Assembly (NCBI GenBank): GCA_036346255.1
Contig: CM070632.1
Span: 26,376,657 to 26,440,656, forward strand
From: Ampelocalamus luodianensis
Lineage: Eukaryota > Streptophyta > Magnoliopsida > Poales > Poaceae
Length of the DNA stretch: 64,000 nucleotides
Direction of reading: 5' to 3'
Shown here: piece after piece, positions 23,641 through 33,284 of the stretch
Layout of the letters: the number at the start of each line of letters is the position of its first letter
How positions within the stretch are numbered: the first letter of the stretch is position 1
Program-made: the position numbers and the translations under genes
Notes under the pieces: model-generated
Told to the model about the DNA's origin: nothing
Seen by the model: the letters and a program-made list of their open reading frames with translations, nothing else
Databases searched by the model: none

Positions 23641-24803
23641 TGAAGAGGGTGCTGCCTCCGGGACCACTCTCCCACCTAAAATTCATTTAAAAGCTTACTA
23701 AGACAACAGTAATGGGTCAAACAAACTATACAAGCAAATACGATCTAGAAATAGCTTGTAACGCGATCCCGACTCCAATTTCCGAAATGCTGATCTGACC
23801 CCTTTGTAAATAGTCATATTCTAAAATTCGTATCTTTTAGTACACGAGTCCAAATGAGGTGATCTTGGACTTCATTGAAAGGTTATCAAATTATCCAACT
23901 AAACCTAGTTGGTGGGCCTTCCTGATTCGGCCATCTAATACCCCTATCATGCCAATTAACATAACATCATTTTCACGTCAGGTTCTCTGGACAGTACACT
24001 AAAACTATCATAACTTTCAGCTCGTTTGTCCAAAATTTTCGTTCTTGAGCTTCCATGAAAGCTACGACAATTATCTACAACTTTCGTTATATTGAGATCC
24101 TCTAATTTTCCCTTTAACTGAACGCTTAAGTTAGATTATTAAAACCTATCAGAATACCGACAGACTTGCAGAACAGTCGCACTAAAAAAAAAATCATAAC
24201 TTCTGCTACAAAGGTCCAAATAACGCGATCTAGCACTTCATCGAAAGGTGACGACGTCCTCTACAATACTCTAGGAGATGCCCATGACTGAATCTGCACT
24301 TATCTACATCAAAACATCTGTCTAACACAATCTGTCCTGAGTAGACCAAAATACCGACATTGCTATAACAATTAAATGTGCATCTAATTGGGGGGAAAAC
24401 CGGGGTTATCCTTGTCGAACCGCTGTAGACCACGATGCATCCCGCGAGCCTTCCCCTTCCCTCTCTTCTTCCCTTCTCCCTTCTCCTTCTTCTTCCTTTT
24501 TCTTGGCCGATCACCACAATGAAGAGGCATCGGAGGAGAGGGGGCATCACCATGGAGGAGAGGGGTTGCTACAGTAGCTGTGCTACAGTGGCAGCGGCAG
24601 TACTGTAGCACCCTAGGGTTCCCTCCTTCTTTAGTTGGTTTCTAGTTTCCTCATAGGCCATGGGCCATTATGCATGTCTTTCCTCCGCTTAACTATGGGC
24701 TGCGTGGCCCATTCCTCTCTCAATTTATGATTTTTCTCTTTTAATTATCTTAATTACCTCTCTAATTTTTATTGCATCCACTAACGATAAATGGGATATT
24801 ACA
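23641..24803 (-). repeat. Truncated LTR of the A/B family
   Basis: The segment matches the right half of LTR A from 'gaagagggtgctgcctccgg' to the terminal gggatattaca. Roughly the first 1.07 kb of the LTR is missing and the break abuts LINE endonuclease sequence. The right end is intact and joins the small Copia fragment. Its closest relative among the copies here appears to be LTR A (shared 'catcggaggagaggg...caccatggaggagagg'). Confidence 0.8.
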
Positions 24804-25655
24804 GCTTAAAAGCTTGAGACAGTGGATCTGCAGCGGCTCAAAGAAAAGAGCAACGGCTGCTGCCATGCAAATAAATTCCAATGCTTTTATGACTGATAAT
24901 AAATTTGTGGACTCGCATGGCATAGAAAAAACTCTAAGGATAGAGTTTTACGGATTTGGATGGACGTAGTAAAAGAAATAACACAAAGAAAGAAAAAAAG
25001 AAGAAGACTCAAACGATAGCCAGCAGCAGTGTGTAACTGGATGCCACCACAACCTCACTGCACGACGCCACACCACCAATAGCCAACCGAGTAGCATAGC
25101 CAACCATCCCAATCGGCAAAGTACACTTCAATGCAAGCACAGCCGAACCACCAATCTCCATCGACCAGGGGAGATGTGCAAGGTGACGGAGCCGATCGAC
25201 CTCGAGGTGCGTCTCCGCCCGCCGTCCATCTCGTCGTGTTGTATAGACTCCCTTTTGGCCAATCTGTCGAAGCCTGTCGCGCAAGAGTTCGAGTGCTCTG
25301 GCCCACGCAGAGAAAGGCCAATCAGCACGATTTGACGTACACACCGACCAAGAAGAAGACAAAGCGACGACTTTGGATTGAGGTGATGCCGGACAAGAGA
25401 AGGTTAGCATATCCAGCATTGACGAAGGGTGAAGAAGGCGCCGACGCTCGAGACGGCAGTAGCCCAGGTGGAAGACAGAGCCAGGAGGTGGATCCGGAAG
25501 GAGATCAGGGACCGCACGGCTTGGGAGACCCGGAGGGAGAGCATGGGCTGCGACGAGAGGCCGCCCCGGGAGCGGAGATCGCTCCTCCCGGGGCAGCAAC
25601 AGCAGAGAACGAGCGGCGGCTAGGAGGCGGCGGACAATAAACCCTAACCCTAACC

Positions 25656-25670
25656 TTGGTTCTGATACCA
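25656..25670 (-). other. Primer-binding site of the small-LTR element
   Basis: The minus strand reads TGGTATCAGAACCAA directly after the LTR end. It resembles the initiator-Met site for the first ten bases. Confidence 0.65.
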
Positions 25671-25814
25671 TGTTATGAATATTGTATGCATATTGAAGAG
25701 GCTCAATGTGCAATATATATAGGAGTGCAAGAGGTGTATGTCGTATACAGATAAAGCAATACAAAAGGTAGATAAGGAAATATAAGATATTCTATCTCTA
25801 ATATATCTCTAACA
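25671..25814 (-). repeat. 144-bp LTR
   Basis: On the minus strand it reads TGTTAGAGATATATTAGAG to CATAACA, with TG/CA ends and a TATA-like 'tatatata' inside. Short LTRs of this kind are common in Copia and TRIM/SMART-type elements. Confidence 0.65.
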
Positions 25815-25929
25815 ATTGCAAGCACTTTCTTCTATTTTTTTTTTCTCTTATCGAGTTCCACTTTATGTCCGGATTAATCCTCCTAATGTTCCAACACAAT
25901 ATATTCGAGTTTCGGTGTGTTTGATTCAT
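25815..25929 (-). pseudogene. LINE ORF2 start: endonuclease N-terminus
   Basis: Starting at an ATG at 25929, the frame reads SNILCWNIRRINPDIKWN and then an REK segment. The ILCWN(I/C)RG-like motif is the standard beginning of a plant LINE endonuclease. The frame is cut at 25814 by the small-LTR element. It is the most upstream LINE piece seen. Confidence 0.75.
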
Positions 25930-26536
25930 AGCTTGCAGGTGGTAGATGGTAAATAAAAAGAATAGGCACAACCATATCCTAGAATAAACTGTCACTGTGA
26001 ATAATTGATTCAAGAGCATTAGTATGAGTGCTTTCTGTACAGACACAGACTACAGACTGCCCAAATATCGTCTTCTGAGAATTGCGGTAATGTTGTGTAA
26101 TCAATCCATATCATACAGGGGTGATCAAGCAGATGGGAATCATGCAGAGAGCAAACGGCAGAATATGGACAAGATAACCATGCTATAAGTAGAGCTGACA
26201 GTGATAAAAAAGTAACAGTAAAGATATCTTGAGAAAATTGCTTTGACTAGATGGCCAGCCAATACCAAACGAAACTAAATTATTGAAACACTGACTGAGG
26301 CAAACGACTGGGCATCATAACACATAAATAAACTGGGCATACCCTGCAGATTTGGGCCAACTGACTTTGATTAAAATAAATAAATAGGAAACCAAACAAA
26401 ACTGGTTAACAGGAGAACTGAACCAACAAAAGGGCTATTCATGATCAGCATCAGGGGCATGCTTGTCGCTCGGCTCTGCCAGGAAGGAATCCGTGGTCAA
26501 CTCCATAGGAGGGACACGAGGCTCCAAACACATACT
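25930..26536. other. No gene recognised
   Basis: The stretch may include the LINE 5' untranslated region next to 25929. I see no repeat or motif that identifies the rest. Confidence 0.4.
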
Positions 26537-26697
26537 TTACATCTCTGGGATGCACAGATGTGGTGCCGGCGCTTTCTTGGCAGACGCACGGGAGGACGGT
26601 GTAGATTGTGGTATTGCCCGATCAGGCCCTGTGGACTTGAGCTGGAGTAGATGAATGCCATCTTTCGGCCGATTGATTCGCGAGCGGCCACAGACTT
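26537..26697 (-). pseudogene. Possible terminal exon of an unknown gene
   Basis: On the minus strand a good splice acceptor (ccttttgtggtttcag) ends at 26698. It is followed by a frame reading PKDGIHLLQLKSTGPDRAIP and then a serine/alanine-rich tail ending CIPEM before a TAA at 26537-26539. The same frame remains protein-like after the stop to about 26440 (MELTTDSFLAEPSDKHAP). This could be a real last exon with its 3' untranslated region, or a decayed or captured gene piece. A further exon-like open segment with an intron donor lies at 27190-27330 on the same strand, but its phase does not fit. I do not recognise the family. Confidence 0.35.
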
Positions 26698-27714
26698 CTG
26701 AAACCACAAAAGGAGTTAATCTTTTCCTTTCTTTGCTTCTCTGGTTAAGGGCTAGTCGGCGCTAATTCCACCAAGGTTACATTAGAAACATTCACAGAGT
26801 TCCAATACGCTGGTTAACCACAGACTGAATTTATGCTGAACAAGTTACAGCTTATGTTAAACTTGCTGAATTGCCCATGCAATTTCATGGCTAGATACTA
26901 AAATACATATGTTTAAAAATACAGTATTATCTGATTTGCAGCTATAATGATTATGTCTACAAGTATAGTTGTATTTTTCATTCAATTGTAACAGTTCGAT
27001 CCCAATAGTTTGGATCCGATGCTAAGGCAAAACTAGGACTGTATTGCCCTGACCTAATCTGTGATAAATGTACCATTGTGATTTGAAAATAAAATGTCAA
27101 ATCTAAACCAACATTGTTGTTGCATTATAAATAAGTAATAGCCTCTATGCTTCAGATTTTATAGCAGACAATTTAAAATTTTCACCTCACAAGAAAGACA
27201 GTATTCATTGAGCTATGTACCGCAACAAAGTCGGTACTCAAACGAAACTTGCTGATCTGCGCCTCTGCCCAAGAACAAACCCAAAATAATCGAGTCCGAT
27301 GCATTGACGCCTGAGGAATGAGACGAGAGCGGGGGCTGCACGTGCAACACGAAACAGTGTTCTAAGCTGTTAGCCTTCGTTTCCCGGTGCCTCCCAATCC
27401 CAAGTACGTGGCATTGAGGAACATTGCTTGCATGCCGGCTTACCTTTTGATCAAAATGCCAGTACAATGCATACAGTATTTTCTATCTTCCACACATTTA
27501 TTCTCAGCGTGCACAGTTATGCACTTCCGCATACTGTGTGGCAAGAGATCGCCAGTTGTGGACTGTCTTGGCAAAGGAAATGGCTGGGCTTTTCGTTGCT
27601 AGGCTTGCAGAGCAATATTGATGAAGAGATACTGAGGACTGATATTCAGTTGGTCATGCAATGGGATGTGCGGGAAAGCAGTAATCATACCTTATTATAG
27701 TTTTTCAGGTCACC
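26698..27714. other. Intron-like or intergenic DNA
   Basis: AT-rich sequence with no confident exon. The only coding-like segment is minus-strand 27190-27330, open between an AG and a GTGAAA donor-like site. No transposon ends were seen. Confidence 0.35.
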
Positions 27715-28700
27715 ATGTACACATGCCATGTTCCCTTTTACTGTTGTACTCTTCCGCCGTTCATAGCCCCATCTGATCGTCCTTCGTCCCATCACCGCTG
27801 TCCACACGAACTCAACTTGTGCTTAGGGACCGATCCGCCCACCCGTCGAGCCCTCCCTGCTCCCCTTGCTCTACATCTGCTCGCCTCCCCCCAAATCGAT
27901 CCACTGCCTCACGCTGCTGCTGCCGCCGCCGCCTACCCCCATCAGCTCCCCCAAATCCTTTGCCACAGACGGCCGCCACTGCCTACCCCCGTTCGATTTC
28001 CCCCCAAATCCCCTACCACAAAACGCTGCCGCCGTCTCCACCTCCGCCTGCTCCTATGCTGCCTCCTGTGCCTTCGGTGGGCCTACCCCCCACGCACTAT
28101 GTGGCCAAAGCCGCTATGCAGGACGAACATGACGCCGCTAGGTCTCACAACTAGGAAGTGCTGTTGCTTTCTCCTCGTCCCCAGTGTTTGTGTCCTACTA
28201 CCCTGGCCTCCTGTTTCCTGCCCACGACACTCCGCCATTGCTGAGCTCAACCCACCGGCCCACCTCTTATCATTTACCCCCTCCTTCCCTCCTCCTTCCC
28301 TCCTCCTCTGTATGAACCTCGACGGTCTAGTGCCAGGCATTCCCGGTGCTTGCGTCCTCCTGCCCCGTCCTCTGGTCCGGTTACCTGGCTGCTGCACTCC
28401 ACCGTCAAAGGCGTCAGCCCGCCGGTCCACCTCTCCTCCTTTACCCCTTCCTTCCCCCATCCTCCATCTGCACCTCAATTCGCTCCGGAGCCAGACTGTG
28501 CCGCCGGTCCTATTTGCACTTCTATTGGGTGGATTAGTGCTGCTCTTGATTGTCCCTTCTGCTACCATTTGTAATTTACCATCCACACTGCTGCCAGAGG
28601 TAACTTACCATCCACCCAACAGCACCACTAATCCTCCCTACTGCCATTACCAACTGATCATCCAATGTTCTGGTGCCATTACTAATTGCTTAAATTAGTT
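27715..28700. repeat. C-rich, low-complexity segment with an internal duplication
   Basis: The plus strand is rich in C and carries a 327-codon open frame of proline, leucine and serine that looks compositional. The block near 28190-28315 (cctcctg...caccggcccacctc...) is repeated at about 28350-28480 with 'gtccacctctcctcctttacccc'. No protein family is apparent. Confidence 0.45.
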
Positions 28701-29285
28701 GTGCTGCTACTGAGTTCCCAACAGAGTTGTGCTGCTAATTGGTTAATCCACCCTGCTGTCCGAACATGATGAGTTTCAAATATTGTGTTCTCTGCATTTT
28801 TTTTGTTTACAACATTGCAAGTGTCAACATGTTAGAATGCCATATAGGAGTTTCTTGTAGTCCAAATCAAAGGATAACCAGTTTTTTTAAATCTCAAAAG
28901 CTTACAGGCTTTACCGGCATGTTTGCATGTCATGTTTTTTTCCCCCAAAAACATATATGGATTGGCAGGGCCAGGGTATTATACTATGGAAACCATTTTG
29001 CTTAGGGGATTGCATAACAAAGGGGATAGGCTCTCACATTTTCAAGCACAGTGGAATACTGTATTGGATATCGACTAATTAGTTAGATTAGTTGTGCTGC
29101 TGATGAGGTTCAAATAGGATTGTGCTGCTAATGGTTAATCAACCCTGTTGTGTGTTGGATATCGATTGATTGGTTAAATTAGTTGTGCTGCTAATGAGGT
29201 TCAAATAGGATTGTGCTGCTAATTGTTTAATCCACCCTATTGTCCGAACATGTTGACTTTCAAATATTGTCTTCCCTGCAGTTTT
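28680..29285 (+). repeat. Direct repeats around 'ttagttgtgctgctaat'
   Basis: A unit of about 75-110 bp containing 'aaattagttgtgctgctaatgaggttcaaataggattgtgctgctaat' appears near 28690, 29085 and 29175. The first and third copies continue into 'ccaccctgctgtccgaacatg' and 'tttcaaatattgt'. It looks like a local, irregular duplication. Confidence 0.65.
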
Positions 29286-30810
29286 TTGTTGGGCCAATGA
29301 AACTATGGTGTTTATACATGATGTCATCATATATTTCTTTGTCGACTAGACGCTTGTTGCCTGCCTATGTTGTTCTCCTTGCAGAGGTAAGCTGGTCTAT
29401 GCATCCTTTTTTTAGGCTTGTTTTTTTAATTGTAAAATGTAAAAAAACAAAAAAAATAGAAATGGTTATTTACATGTGACAATTATTGTTCTTTAGGGAG
29501 TACCAATGCCTATTTGTTGCGTGCTACGTTGTTTGCTTTATGTCCTGAGTTATAGCTTGCCTTCGCATTCAATTTCCAATTTTCCCTATTGGCTGACCCT
29601 ACGATTTTACTGCCTCAGCTATTCAGCTTTGAATTGCGTCATGTTGGTCATCTTCTTCCAAGGCTACTTTATGCTCATTTTCACCAACTCAGACATTCTT
29701 ACATAGCGGTTGATTGCTCTGAACTTTCAAAGATAATTGCAAGAAGATTAACCCAACTGGCGACAAAATCTATACAAAAGCTCTTTGGAAGTATCTATTT
29801 CCCCTTTACACTGTATTTTGTTATTTCAAAATTCTCTTGATTTTTGCTAGCAGCTAACTTCCTTGTGCTGAGCTTTTGGTCTTTTGTATTTCCTCATAAC
29901 AAGTCTTGACTCATGTGAATCTTGAAAATCAATTGGCTTCAAGAATACCCAGCATGTGGAACTCTTCAAACGACCACAAGAATGAGCACTCAAAGTTTTG
30001 TTCATTGCTGCTACTTTCGAATGCTATGCAGTTGCTCTACAAGTATGTTCCTGCCCTAACAATCATGCCATTTTTGCTAAAGAAATAAGGAATTAATGGT
30101 TCAATGTGAAATAAAAAAAATGTTTTTCCTTATGTGATTTCTGCCTATTTATTTTCATGAAGAACAACATAATTGACTCATACATACATGACTATTTATT
30201 TTTCATTCAACATCAAATCATAAACATAGCTGACTGATGTTCGTGGCAACACATGGGGACTCACCTCATTGTATGTTTTTGTTGTGTTCCGTAGAAGGCT
30301 GGTCCTGTTTCAATTGATGAAGTTAGAGACAATTTCCTTACATATTTATCTATTTGCTGAATCGTTGCTGCTGAGAAGGAATCAGTGAAATAAACCATCA
30401 ATTGATTCGGTCAGAAGGTGACATATGGCATGGCGCATGTTAGCACCATAGTGATATCATACTTCTTTTAATATTGTACTAGGGATGCACATTATCAGTG
30501 CCTTCGGGCTAAGAAATCATTAAATGTTGGATGGACAACAAGATAAGAGTGGTAGTTACTCACTATATGTAATGGTGTTACCTTGTATGATTTTGTTGTT
30601 TGAAAGATATATTGCCAAATTTCTCTAGTATCTACTCTTCACTTTCTAGTTGCTATTTCATTGTAATATCAATTTTATGAACTAGGGCTTCTGGGGCCAA
30701 TGGGCAATGAATTATCATTACCTTTTCTTATCTCTATGCTTAAGGTATTTGTCATTTTCCCATGTGACAATCTTTAAGTGGCTGAATGTGCACTTTTTGA
30801 CAAAATGCAG
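29286..30810. other. No confident gene; one exon-like frame
   Basis: The segment 29589-29780 on the plus strand has a frame with FELRHVGHLLPRLLYAHFHQ and a basic ELSKIIARRL stretch that looks coding, but I cannot name it. The upstream catalytic exon expected for the SirB pseudogene was searched for here and not found. Confidence 0.35.
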
Positions 30811-33284
30811 GAGTTAGCTGAACCTACTATTAAAGATGCTTTTCATAAATGTGTGCAACAAGGAGCATCCCGCGTTATTGCTAGCCCATATTTCCTTTCT
30901 CCTAGAAGACACTGGAAGTAAGTATGTTTTTTTGTTGTTAAAGATTGGTAATCTCAATGTTAAGGGTGTTAAGGGGCTAATGGCTTAAGGCTATTTCCAT
31001 TGCTTATAATGCTTTTTTAGGGTAGCAAGTATATGGGTATCTACCTTATCTGTTATTGCTTATAATAGTTATATTAAGATCATAATTTTCATATAAGTTG
31101 GCACTGTTTTTTTCTCAAAATATCCCTGCTTTAGTAACAGAGGCCTCTAAGGAGCCCTCCAACGTACCCTGCATTGTCACTACCCCTATTGGACTGCATG
31201 AGCTTGTGGTGGTTTGTGCTAATAGATTTACATCTAGATTCTTCTAGATTATTTCTATCACTAGGACTAGGGCTGGAAAAATAGCTCGAGGCTTGTGAGC
31301 CTGCTCGGGCTCATCACGGCTTGGCACGGCTCGGGCTCGTGAATTTTCGAGTCGAGCCGAGCCCAACTCCTGGCTCATGATTTTTTCGAGCCGAGCTCGA
31401 GCCGCTCGTGAGCGGCTCGACCGGCTCGTTTGGCTTGGTTGCCTTCCTCTGCCCCTGAGTCCTCCCGCTAGTACTACTACTGAACTGAGTACTACTACTA
31501 CTACTACTACTGGCCCCCAAAATCCCGATCCTCCATTCGGCCGGCCGCCCCGTCCTCTGGCCAGCCACCTTCGGCTCCGCCGCTCTGGTCCCCCGCTACA
31601 GCGATGCCCCCATCCTCCTCCCCCCGGTCATCCACGCTGACGACGTGTCCTCCCCCCAGTCCTCCACGCCGCCGCAATCTCCCCCCGGTCCGCCGCGTCG
31701 CCACAATGTCTCCCCCCGGGTCCTCTACACCGCCGCCTTGTCCTCCTCTGCCCTGGTCCTCCACGCCGTCGCCCTGCCGCCGGATTCAAGGTTGGAGGGC
31801 AGGGAGGTCCTCCGCGCCGCCGCCATGTCTCTCCCCGGTCCTCAACGTCGTCCTCCCGAATCCCTCCCAATCCCCTTCGGTTATGCTCCTCGACCTCGAG
31901 GTTGGGGCCGGTGGGCACACACGCCTCGTCCAGCTCGGCCTCGACGACGTGGAGGTGGTCCTCCTCTAGCTTCACGCGGTGGCGGTCGTCCTCCAGCTTC
32001 ACGCGGCGATAGCTCTCCTCCAGCTCGGATCTTGGCATCCTGCTCGTCTTGAGCAGCGATGCGGCGCTGGAGAAGGCCACGGGCTTGACGAGGAGGAGCG
32101 GTGTGCGGCGCACGGAGCAGGCTGCAGGAGGCCATGGGACCGAGGAGGAGCAGTCGGTGTGTCTTTGGCTCGAATGGGATCGCGAGCGGGCTCGAGCTCG
32201 CATTCAAGCCGAGCCGAGCCCATGTTTCAGCTCGTGGACCAAACGAGCCGAGCCGAGCCGAGCCACATGGCAGACCGAGCTTTGTCGAGCTTGGCTCGGC
32301 TCGTTTCCAGCCCTAACTAGGACATTGTGCACTCAATTGTCGTTAATAGAAAAGGCAAAGTTGATATCCACTGAAAGTCTAAAACTGCATTGTTCTTTCA
32401 TGGAATAGGAGTGTGAATTTTCCTCGAGAAATAGATCCACTACAACTGTCCCCTTTGATGATTTTCTAAATTGCTTTCATTTTAACTTTCAGCAAAGGAA
32501 TGTTGAACTTTCCTGTAAAAAAAAGATGGATGAAGAAGCCTTTTTTTCTTCTTATGAATGAAGAGTCTAGTGTCAGTAAAGGGAGCTTTTTGTTTCTCCC
32601 GCTTTTTTCACATACATTTTTTTTGGGGGGGGGGGGTAGGGGGTGTATGGATGAGGGGGATTTTCAGAAAGTTTGGGGATTTAGTTCAATATCCCAAATC
32701 AAGGTATCCCTTTCCAAACCGCTCCTTATATTTATTTGGATTATGGAACAAGATAGCTCATTTGGCGTGAATGGTTTTTGGCATCCCCTCATCAAACAAT
32801 ATGATTATAATAGTTTGGAATTCTGGCTGAATCCCATATTTTCTCATGCATTTCATTTGTGCTTGGGCCAATGCAATAAATAAAATGTGGTAGCTAGGAA
32901 ATTCTTGCATTATCATGAGAGTAGCTTTTGATTCCAAAGATTCTTTACTTCCGTAGCCATCAATTGATCTGGTTACTGGTCCTACCACTCCTTTATTTCT
33001 ATTATCCATAGCGATTCCCTCCTAATACAGGAGGCAACGCTATCATTGGTAGCAACTAATAACTGGGATGGTTGATTACTCACTCCATTCATTCAATAAC
33101 ATACCATATTCAATAATTCCATGACAAACATGTTTTGCAGGATGTTATGAATGATTGCATCAAGTAATACATGAGACACGTTGCAGGTGATGTTGATGAG
33201 TGTACAATATGTGCTGAAATTGAAAGTGCCAGCTGTACTCATGATAGCGAAAACCTGGGAGGCTACTTCATTCTATATACTTGA
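30811..33284 (+). pseudogene. SIRB: Sirohydrochlorin ferrochelatase (SirB) pseudogene, three exons
   Basis: SirB inserts iron into sirohydrochlorin to make siroheme in the chloroplast. Exon 1 seen here (30811-30917) follows a tgcag acceptor, encodes ELAEPTIKDAF, then QGASRVIASPYFLSPRRHW, and ends at a gtaagt donor. Exon 2 (about 31115-31208) encodes NIPALVTEASKEPSN and IVTTPIGLHELV. Exon 3 (33141-33284) encodes DVMNDCIK, a TAA stop, then RHVAGDVDECTICA, after which the usual C-terminal Cys-rich tail is altered. The order and spacing match the plant SirB C-terminal half. The upstream exon with the active-site His (VDHGS-type motif) and the transit peptide were not found, the acceptor of exon 2 looks lost, and a hAT element lies in the intron before exon 3. 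A functional product is not expected. Confidence 0.85.
31268..32315. mobile_element. Non-autonomous hAT-type element with 8-bp target duplication
   Basis: The ends form a terminal inverted repeat tagggctggaaa at 31268 and 32315. The eight bases actaggac occur at 31260-31267 and 32316-32323, the target size of hAT elements. Near both ends are many copies of gagccgagc and its complement, the usual subterminal motif of this group. The interior (31500-32160) is GC-rich with irregular repeats of 'tcctccacgccg' that give long open frames in several phases. No transposase is present. It sits 59 bp after SirB exon 2. Confidence 0.88.

Larger units (their letters stand above)
24804..25814 (-). mobile_element. 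5' end of a small-LTR retrotransposon
   Basis: The 144-bp LTR (25671-25814) is followed leftward by a primer-binding site and an internal leader that runs to the truncated LTR at 24803, where it is cut. The leader is GC-rich with a long minus-strand open frame (25009-25764) that overlaps the LTR and resembles no family I know, so I do not call it a gene. The element interrupts the LINE endonuclease. Confidence 0.6.
18561..25929 (-). mobile_element. LINE (L1-type) retrotransposon, broken by four insertions
   Basis: The minus strand carries, in order, an ORF2 endonuclease start (25929-25815), the rest of the endonuclease (23642-23050), the reverse transcriptase (22970-22852 and 20748-19831), the downstream domain with a zinc-finger-like end (19603-18660), and a 3' untranslated region containing 'gatgcagaggctaggggag' that ends in a short A run at 18561. 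Foreign segments lie at 19604-19830, 20749-22851, 23641-24803 and 24804-25814. ORF1 was not found. Many stops and shifts show it is old and inactive. The 5' limit is uncertain and may lie right of 25929. Confidence 0.85.

Noticed and set aside
25641..25655. Telomere-like accctaaccctaacc
   Set aside because: Only two units, and the plant telomere unit is ccctaaa. It is part of the element leader next to the primer site.
25009..25764. Open frame of 251 codons on the minus strand
   Set aside because: It spans the LTR, primer-binding site and leader of the small-LTR element, so it cannot be a normal retrotransposon protein, and it overlaps other open phases in GC-rich sequence.
27715..28698. Open frame of 327 codons on the plus strand
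   Set aside because: It is dominated by Pro, Leu, Ser and Cys from C-rich sequence, has no domain, overlaps other open phases of similar length and contains an internal duplication. I treat it as compositional.
31628..32207. Arg/Gly-rich frames of up to 191 codons inside the hAT element
   Set aside because: Long frames occur in several phases on both strands because of GC-rich repeats, and no transposase motif is seen.
32615..32645. Run of T then about 13 G
   Set aside because: A homopolymer tract in intron-like DNA, with no further structure; length may also be affected by sequencing error.
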